Assembly (NCBI GenBank): GCA_964398195.1
Contig: CAYNLW010000009.1
Coordinates: forward strand, 1 to 46,633
Origin: RFPI01 sp964398195
Lineage (GTDB): Bacteria > Pseudomonadota > Gammaproteobacteria > Burkholderiales > Methylophilaceae
Length of the DNA stretch: 46,633 bases
Direction of reading: 5' to 3'
The notes beneath the pieces were generated by a model. That model ran no database searches. It was not told the DNA's origin and saw only the letters and a list, made by a program, of their open reading frames with translations. Position numbers and translations under genes: made by a program. Below, piece by piece: positions 41,652 to 46,633 of this stretch (positions are counted from its first letter, which is position 1; each line of letters opens with the position of its first letter).

Positions 41652-41765
41652 ATGAAAAATTTAATTCACATTCATCACTCCAGTGTCGCTGTCCCTGCAT
41701 TATTTCAGGCGCAGCCTAGCGCCTATGCTGCGCTTACACTATCTCGCTTACTGCTGCTGCGCTAG
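41652..41765 (+). CDS. leuL: Candidate leucine leader peptide for leuA
   Basis: A 37-codon ORF ends 97 bp before leuA. Its last codons before the stop give SRLLLLR, with four consecutive leucine codons (TTA CTG CTG CTG, 41748-41759) and two more close by (CTT 41733-41735, CTA 41739-41741). The first half also carries several His codons (HIHH). Complementary segments lie around and after the Leu run: GCGCAGC (41709-41715) can pair with GCTGCGC at 41727-41733 or at 41756-41762. CTGCGC (41757-41762) pairs with GCGCAG (41767-41772). This is the layout of an amino-acid attenuator. No clear T-tract terminator follows, and the ribosome site is weak. Confidence 0.6.
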   Translation: MKNLIHIHHSSVAVPALFQAQPSAYAALTLSRLLLLR

Positions 41766-41804
41766 CGCGCAGACTTCTACTTAAATCTATCGTTAGTTTT
41801 AGGT

Positions 41805-41827
41805 CGTTTGCCCTTATGTGGTAAACG
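41805..41827 (+). promoter_or_regulatory. Hairpin in the leuA leader
   Basis: CGTTTGCC (41805-41812) pairs with GGTAAACG (41820-41827), an 8-bp stem with one G-U pair, 36 bp before the leuA ATG. It is followed by A-rich rather than T-rich sequence, so it is not an intrinsic terminator. Confidence 0.45.
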
Positions 41828-41862
41828 AAAATGACAAAAATCTTAAATGGAATTGAATAAAT

Positions 41863-43401
41863 ATGAACAGCAATCAGTTGATAATTTTTGATACCACATT
41901 GCGTGATGGCGAACAAAGCCCAGGCGCAGCAATGACAAAAGAAGAAAAGGTGAGAATTGCACGACAGCTTGAGAAATTAGGCGTCAATGTGATTGAGGCA
42001 GGCTTTGCTGCTGCCAGCCCTGGCGACTTTGAAGCCGTCAAGGCGGTCGCCGAAGTGATTAAGAAGTCCACCGTGTGTTCGCTGGCACGTGCCAATGAAA
42101 ATGATATTCGCCGCGCTGGTGAAGCCATTAAGCCAGCCAAAAAGGGGCGTATTCATACCTTTATCGCGACCTCGCCTATCCACATGGAAAACAAGTTGCG
42201 TATGACTCCTGAACAGGTGTTGCAACGCGCCGTGCAAGCGGTGCAATGGGCGCTGGAGTATACCGATGATGTTGAGTTTTCTGCCGAGGACGCGGTGCGC
42301 TCGGAGATGGATTTCTTGGTGCAAGTATTTGAAGCGGTGATTGATGCAGGTGCTAAGACCATCAATGTGCCGGATACCGTAGGTTACTCTGTACCAGCCT
42401 TATGGGGCGAGCGCATGGCCAGCCTGATCAAGCGCGTACGCAATGCAGATAAGGTAATTTGGTCCACCCATTGTCATAATGATTTGGGCATGGCCGTGGC
42501 TAACTCGTTGGCAGCGGTGATGGGCGGTGCGCGCCAAGTGGAATGCACCATCAACGGCTTGGGTGAGCGCGCTGGCAATGCCAGTTTGGAAGAAATTGTG
42601 ATGGCGGTAAAAACCCGTCGCGATGTGTTTAATTTGCAAACCAGCATTGATACCACGCAAATCGTCGCTACCTCCAAATTAGTTTCTACTATTACTGGCT
42701 ATCCAGTCCAGCCGAATAAAGCTGTGGTAGGCGCCAACGCTTTCGCCCATGAAAGCGGCATCCATCAAGATGGGGTGCTCAAATTCCGCGAAACCTATGA
42801 AATTATGCGTGCCGAAGATGTGGGTTGGAATGCCAATAAATTGACCTTAGGCAAGTTGTCCGGCCGCAATGCTTTCCGTGCCCGCTTGGAAGAATTAGGC
42901 ATTGCGTTGGCCAGTGAAGAAGCCTTAAACGCTGCCTTTGCGCGCTTTAAGGAATTAGCAGATAAAAAATCTGAAATCTTTGATGAAGACTTGCAAGCTT
43001 TAGTGAGCGATGAATTTGTTAGCGCAGATACGGAAAACTTTAAGTTAAGTTATCTGCAAGTCTGTTCGCAGACAGGCGAAATCCCCCATGCCACAGTGGC
43101 CGTGCTGGACAATGGCACAGAGAAACGTGCCGAAGCCGATGGCGGCGGCCCTGTAGATGCGGCTTTTAAGGCGATAGAAAAATTGGTGGATAGCGGCGCT
43201 GAATTATTGCTGTATTCGGTAAATAACATTACCAGTGGCACAGACGCGCAAGGTGAAGTGACTGTGCGACTAGCCAAAGGTGGCCGTATCGTGAATGGGC
43301 AGGGCGCTGATACTGATATTGTGATTGCCTCTGCCAAAGCCTATTTGAATGGTTTGAATAAACTATATTCCAAGGCCGAGCGAGCGCACCCGCAGGTATA
43401 A
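41863..43401 (+). CDS. leuA: 2-isopropylmalate synthase
   Basis: LeuA joins acetyl-CoA and 2-oxoisovalerate, the committed step of leucine synthesis, and is normally inhibited by leucine. The 512 aa have the catalytic TIM barrel (DTTLRDGEQSPGA at the start, THCHND metal ligands, NGLGERAGN) and the C-terminal allosteric domain (about 390-510). Expression is probably leader-controlled (see 41652-41765). A terminator follows the gene. Confidence 0.97.
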   Translation: MNSNQLIIFDTTLRDGEQSPGAAMTKEEKVRIARQLEKLGVNVIEAGFAAASPGDFEAVKAVAEVIKKSTVCSLARANENDIRRAGEAIKPAKKGRIHTFIATSPIHMENKLRMTPEQVLQRAVQAVQWALEYTDDVEFSAEDAVRSEMDFLVQVFEAVIDAGAKTINVPDTVGYSVPALWGERMASLIKRVRNADKVIWSTHCHNDLGMAVANSLAAVMGGARQVECTINGLGERAGNASLEEIVMAVKTRRDVFNLQTSIDTTQIVATSKLVSTITGYPVQPNKAVVGANAFAHESGIHQDGVLKFRETYEIMRAEDVGWNANKLTLGKLSGRNAFRARLEELGIALASEEALNAAFARFKELADKKSEIFDEDLQALVSDEFVSADTENFKLSYLQVCSQTGEIPHATVAVLDNGTEKRAEADGGGPVDAAFKAIEKLVDSGAELLLYSVNNITSGTDAQGEVTVRLAKGGRIVNGQGADTDIVIASAKAYLNGLNKLYSKAERAHPQV

Positions 43402-43408
43402 GCTTAAG

Positions 43409-43434
43409 CAACGCCCTGTCACAGGGCGTTTTTA
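43409..43434 (+). terminator. Intrinsic terminator after leuA
   Basis: AACGCCCTG-TCA-CAGGGCGTT with a TTTTTATT tail, 9 bp past the leuA stop. Confidence 0.9.
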
Positions 43435-43456
43435 TTGTGATGGACGGAGTTTTGTT

Positions 43457-44122
43457 GTGAATTTAGCTATATTTGACTTAGATAACACCCTGCTTGCGGG
43501 AGATAGCGATTACCAATGGGGTGAGTTTCTAATCCAAATTGGCGTGCTAGACCGTCAACAACATCAAGCCAGCAATGATCAGTTCTATGCCGACTATAAA
43601 GCCGGCAAACTGGATATTTTTGCTTTCTTGGCATTTCAATTAAAGCCTTTGCATGAGCACCCTAGAAAGCAACTGGATCAATGGCATGCGCAGTATATGC
43701 AGGAAAAAATCCAGCCTATGATGACCAGCAAATCGCGTCAGTTGGTGGAAAAGCATCGCCAAGCGGGTGATGAGCTATTGATTATTACGGCCACCAATTC
43801 TTTCGTTACTGCCCCTATCGCGCAAGCCTTTGGCATTGCTAATTTGATAGGCACAGATCCAGAGCAAATCAACGGTGAATTTACTGGCAAGGTCAGTGGC
43901 ATTCCCAGCTTTCAACAAGGCAAAGTGACTCGTTTAGAAGATTGGTTAACACAGCGGGGTGAAAAATTAGCGGACTTTGAAAGGGTGTATTTCTACAGCG
44001 ATTCGCACAATGATTTGCCATTACTCCGTTTGGTCAATCATCCAGTGGCGGTCAATCCTGATCCCATTTTGCTGGCCGAAGCTGAGCAAAAAGGCTGGCC
44101 AGTGATTAGTTTACGGGATTAG
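43457..44122 (+). CDS. HAD-IB family phosphatase (SerB-like)
   Basis: The 221-aa HAD hydrolase has the nucleophile motif FDLDNT (Asp7, Asp9), motif II TATNS and the C-terminal SDSHNDLPLL motif. This is the SerB-like HAD-IB class, which includes phosphoserine and histidinol-phosphate phosphatases. The substrate cannot be told from sequence. The start is GTG (43457-43459) with GACGGAG upstream. A perfect 7-bp hairpin (GCATTGC/GCAATGC, 44141-44159) lies in the convergent gap after it. Confidence 0.88.
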   Translation: MNLAIFDLDNTLLAGDSDYQWGEFLIQIGVLDRQQHQASNDQFYADYKAGKLDIFAFLAFQLKPLHEHPRKQLDQWHAQYMQEKIQPMMTSKSRQLVEKHRQAGDELLIITATNSFVTAPIAQAFGIANLIGTDPEQINGEFTGKVSGIPSFQQGKVTRLEDWLTQRGEKLADFERVYFYSDSHNDLPLLRLVNHPVAVNPDPILLAEAEQKGWPVISLRD

Positions 44123-44181
44123 CACTAGGTGATGTAGCTAGCATTGCTTTAGGCAATGCCCTGACTGCTTAGCCCAAGAAT

Positions 44182-45003
44182 TTATCGACCTAGCAAAATC
44201 TCTAATACAAATTTACTGCCTAAATAGGCCAAGAATAGCGATAGAAATCCCCATAGTGTCCAGCGTATTGCTGTGCGACCGCGCCAGCCGTAGCGTAGGC
44301 GGCCGATTAGCAAGGCGCCATAAATCAGCCAAGACAAGATAGTGAAGACATTTTTGTGATTAAAGCGCAACGGTTGATGAAAGATATGCTCAGAAAACAG
44401 CATGCCAGTCACCAAGGTAATGGATAGCAACACAAAGCCCACCCCTAGCATTCTGAATAACATGGTTTCCATCACCATCAAAGGTGGGAAGTCAGGCAGT
44501 TTGATAATGCTTTGCCGCATATGCAAATTACGTTCAGCGGTCGCCATTAATAGCGCATGCAAGGCGCTAAAGGTAAATAAACTATAGGCAATAAAAGCGA
44601 TGCTGATATGCGCAATAAACAGCGTTTGGTTGTCGTATTGCAGCCAATGCGTTTGTTGCGAAAAGCCTTGCAATAACACCATCAAAGCTGCTGGAGGGAG
44701 CACAAAAGCTTGCAAGCTATGCACATGATATCTAAGGTTATATAGCCAATAAATCAGGACAGTTAGCCACAAGATGGTAGCGCTGGCATTCGCTACGGTT
44801 AGATTGAGCCCCCAAGCAAAGGTATCTTGCCAAAGCAAAGCAGCTTGACCAAGCAAGGCTAAGGCAATGAATAAAGTATGATTGAGCAATCTTGCAGATG
44901 TGGATTTGTGATTAGGTTGATTCACGCTAAACCAATAATCAAATGCCACACCGGCATACAGAAAGGCAACAATCAGATAGGGAAGCAACAATCGGGTATG
45001 CAT
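44182..45003 (-). CDS. ypjD: CcsA/YpjD-family inner-membrane protein
   Basis: The 273-aa polytopic protein has about eight helices, including LFIAHISIAFIAYSLFTFSALHALLMATAERNLH and LRFNHKNVFTILSWLIYGALL. This is the cytochrome c assembly (CcsA/HemX) superfamily. YpjD members usually lie next to ffh, as here, and a direct role in haem delivery is unproven. It is divergent from ffh. Confidence 0.9.
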   Translation of the reverse strand: MHTRLLLPYLIVAFLYAGVAFDYWFSVNQPNHKSTSARLLNHTLFIALALLGQAALLWQDTFAWGLNLTVANASATILWLTVLIYWLYNLRYHVHSLQAFVLPPAALMVLLQGFSQQTHWLQYDNQTLFIAHISIAFIAYSLFTFSALHALLMATAERNLHMRQSIIKLPDFPPLMVMETMLFRMLGVGFVLLSITLVTGMLFSEHIFHQPLRFNHKNVFTILSWLIYGALLIGRLRYGWRGRTAIRWTLWGFLSLFLAYLGSKFVLEILLGR

Positions 45004-45109
45004 AATTTAGGTTAAAATAAAACGCATCAAAGTTGACACTATAGCATGAGGTTTACAGCAAGATAAGCCAATCTAAAGCGCCTGTAGTGGCGAATTCTAA
45101 GAGGATAGT

Positions 45110-46462
45110 ATGTTAGAAAATTTAAGCAGTCGTTTACAAGGCGTCATCAAAACACTACGAGGTCAAGCTCGTTTAACTGAGGAAAATATTGCTGATGCCA
45201 TGCGTGAAGTGCGCATGGCTTTGTTAGAAGCAGATGTGGCATTGCCAGTAGTAAAAGACTTTATCGCCCAAGTCAAACAGCGAGCACAAGGGCGCGAGGT
45301 GTTATCCAGCCTAACGCCAGGTCAGGCAGTGATCCAAGTCGTGCACGAAGAACTGACCAAATTAATGGGCGAGCAAAATGCTGCGCTAAATTTGGCAGCG
45401 GTGCCGCCGGTAGTTATTCTCATGGCTGGTTTACAAGGTTCTGGTAAGACCACCACTTCGGCCAAGCTGGCAAAACTTTTAAAACAACAAAAGAAAAAAG
45501 TATTACTGGTCAGCGCTGACGTTTATCGCCCCGCCGCCATTGAGCAGCTAAAAACATTGGCTAAACAGCTAGAGGTCGATTGTTTTGACTCAAATGCGCA
45601 ACAAAAGCCCGCCGAGATTGCCAAGCAAGCGCTTGAATATGCAAAGAAATATTTCTACGAAGTGCTGATTTTTGACACCGCTGGTCGATTAGGCATAGAC
45701 CAAGCGATGATGGATGAGATTCAACAACTGCACCATCAGCTGCAGCCCACAGAAACCCTGTTTGTGGTTGATGCCATGTTAGGCCAAGACGCCGTCAATA
45801 GCGCCCGCGCCTTTGCTGATGCTCTGCCACTCACAGGTATAGTGCTTACCAAGCTAGACGGCGATGCGCGTGGCGGGGCTGCATTATCCGTCAGACAAAT
45901 CACCGGCAAGCCGATTAAGTTTATAGGTGTGAGTGAAAAAGTAGATGGTCTAGAGCCATTCCACCCAGAACGCATGGCTTCTCGGGTGCTGGGAATGGGC
46001 GATGTGCTGTCCTTAATCGAACAAGCACAAAAAAATGTCGATTTAGAAGAAGCCAAGAAATTAGCCGATAAAGTAAAGTCTGGGAAAAATTTCGACTTAG
46101 AAGACTTTAAAGCGCAAATGATACAAATGCGCAAAATGGGCGGCATGGGGGCTCTCATGGACAAATTGCCCAGCCAAATGAGCGGAGTCGCCGGAAAAAT
46201 CAACCCAGATGATGGCGATAAAGCAATCCGCAGAATCGAAGGCATCATAAATTCTATGACACCAATGGAACGTCGTAAGCCAGAAATCATCAAAGCCACT
46301 AGGAAACGCAGAATTGCCCAAGGCGCTGGGGTGCAAGTGCAAGAAGTGAATCGCTTGCTGAATCAGTTTGAAGAAACGCAAAAGATGATGAAAATGTTCT
46401 CTAAAGGCGGCATGGGAAAAATGATGCGCGCCATGCAAGGAAAATTTCCAGGAATGCGATAG
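45110..46462 (+). CDS. ffh: Signal recognition particle protein Ffh
   Basis: Ffh binds 4.5S RNA and signal sequences of membrane proteins and docks with FtsY. The 450 aa have the N domain, GTPase motifs GLQGSGKTTT (107-116), DTAGR and TKLDGDARGG, and the Met-rich M domain (about 300-450, ending MGKMMRAMQGKFPGMR). It targets the SecYEG route served by the nearby secA and secDF genes. Confidence 0.97.
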   Translation: MLENLSSRLQGVIKTLRGQARLTEENIADAMREVRMALLEADVALPVVKDFIAQVKQRAQGREVLSSLTPGQAVIQVVHEELTKLMGEQNAALNLAAVPPVVILMAGLQGSGKTTTSAKLAKLLKQQKKKVLLVSADVYRPAAIEQLKTLAKQLEVDCFDSNAQQKPAEIAKQALEYAKKYFYEVLIFDTAGRLGIDQAMMDEIQQLHHQLQPTETLFVVDAMLGQDAVNSARAFADALPLTGIVLTKLDGDARGGAALSVRQITGKPIKFIGVSEKVDGLEPFHPERMASRVLGMGDVLSLIEQAQKNVDLEEAKKLADKVKSGKNFDLEDFKAQMIQMRKMGGMGALMDKLPSQMSGVAGKINPDDGDKAIRRIEGIINSMTPMERRKPEIIKATRKRRIAQGAGVQVQEVNRLLNQFEETQKMMKMFSKGGMGKMMRAMQGKFPGMR

Positions 46463-46470
46463 TTTTAGTA

Positions 46471-46499
46471 TTGACGAGTAGTGTGCTTTTCAGGATAAT
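46471..46499 (+). promoter_or_regulatory. Sigma-70 promoter of tRNA-Lys
   Basis: TTGACG (46471-46476) and GATAAT (46494-46499) are separated by exactly 17 bp. The GCGCGC start region is the GC-rich discriminator typical of stringently controlled stable-RNA promoters. The start site would be about 49 nt before the tRNA. Confidence 0.8.
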
Positions 46500-46554
46500 T
46501 GCGCGCTTTCGATTAGCTGTCACTCTTTTCCAGCTTTTCTTTCCGAGTTTATGG

Positions 46555-46630
46555 GGGCTGTTAGCTCAGCCGGTAGAGCAGCGGACTTTTAATCCGTTGG
46601 TCGCGCGTTCGAATCGCGCACAGCCCACCA
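46555..46630 (+). tRNA. tRNA-Lys (anticodon TTT)
   Basis: A full cloverleaf of 76 nt is present. The acceptor stem GGGCTGT pairs with ACAGCCC. The D loop contains AGCCGGTAGAG. The anticodon loop is CTTTTAA with anticodon TTT, and the T arm is GCGCG-TTCGAAT-CGCGC. CCA is encoded (46628-46630). The window ends 3 bp later. Confidence 0.97.
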
Positions 46631-46633
46631 AAA

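Noticed and set aside
41757..41772. CTGCGC-TAGC-GCGCAG as an intrinsic terminator before leuA
   Set aside because: The stem is real but no T-tract follows, so it is kept only as part of the proposed attenuator fold.
44141..44159. GCATTGC/GCAATGC hairpin as terminator between the HAD gene and ypjD
   Set aside because: Perfect 7-bp stem but no T-tract in either direction; left as a hairpin mentioned under the HAD gene.
45033..45038. TTGACA upstream of ffh as a -35 box
   Set aside because: No acceptable -10 hexamer occurs 15-19 bp downstream.

Overview
This is an ordinary chromosomal stretch from a betaproteobacterium. The evidence is gene content and order: dciA facing secA, the yacG-zapD-coaE-pilD block, ispB opposite rplU-rpmA-obgE-proB, purE-purK, murJ-ribF-ileS-lspA, clpS-clpA, tgt-yajC-secD-secF, pssA-leuA, and ypjD-ffh. 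No single marker here fixes the genus; a Nitrosomonadales/Methylophilales-like or Neisseriales-like lineage would fit. A run of 100 Ns at 40564-40663, flanked on both sides by the same 55 bases, shows that this is a scaffold built from short-read contigs. There is no rRNA operon, CRISPR array, transposase or recognisable prophage.

Layout. Bases 1-430 are non-coding and made of palindromic repeats: two tandem 178-bp units, then an inverted pair of short dRS3-like repeats. hppA (proton-pumping pyrophosphatase) follows, then an unknown 86-aa gene, then dciA and secA divergently arranged. Next come a DUF1289 gene, argJ and a Nudix-ThiE fusion. A membrane protein gene overlaps the end of that fusion and converges on a PCuAC-type copper chaperone gene. 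That chaperone is the last gene of a leftward block, pilD-coaE-zapD-yacG-PCuAC. A 120-aa unknown gene and ispB follow, then rplU-rpmA, obgE-proB and purE-purK, ended by a bidirectional terminator shared with rpsT. An AT-rich interval at about 19.6-20.6 kb holds two small unknown membrane-protein genes. The murJ-ribF-ileS-lspA run ends with a sulfite-oxidase-fold gene.

The right half opens with clpB, preceded by a near-consensus sigma-32 promoter and followed 4 bp later by a lipoprotein gene. After yjbQ and a glutathione S-transferase gene come leftward clpS-clpA, a CorB/CorC-type gene, secD-secF-yajC and tgt. Beyond the scaffold gap are pssA, a previously uncalled 37-codon ORF with four consecutive leucine codons (a candidate leuA leader peptide), leuA, a SerB-like HAD phosphatase gene, ypjD, ffh and a tRNA-Lys with its own strong promoter.

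Functionally the window is mostly core machinery: protein export and membrane insertion (SecA, SecDF-YajC, Ffh, LspA), protein quality control (ClpB, ClpA/ClpS), ribosome and translation (L21, L27, S20, Obg, IleRS, Tgt, tRNA-Lys) and biosynthesis of arginine, proline, purine, leucine, CoA, FAD, phospholipid, quinone side chain and peptidoglycan precursors. I found no convincing new multi-gene system. The items most worth a second look are the leuA leader, the palindromic repeat cluster, the two small membrane proteins, the copper-site pair, and the assembly join in front of pssA.
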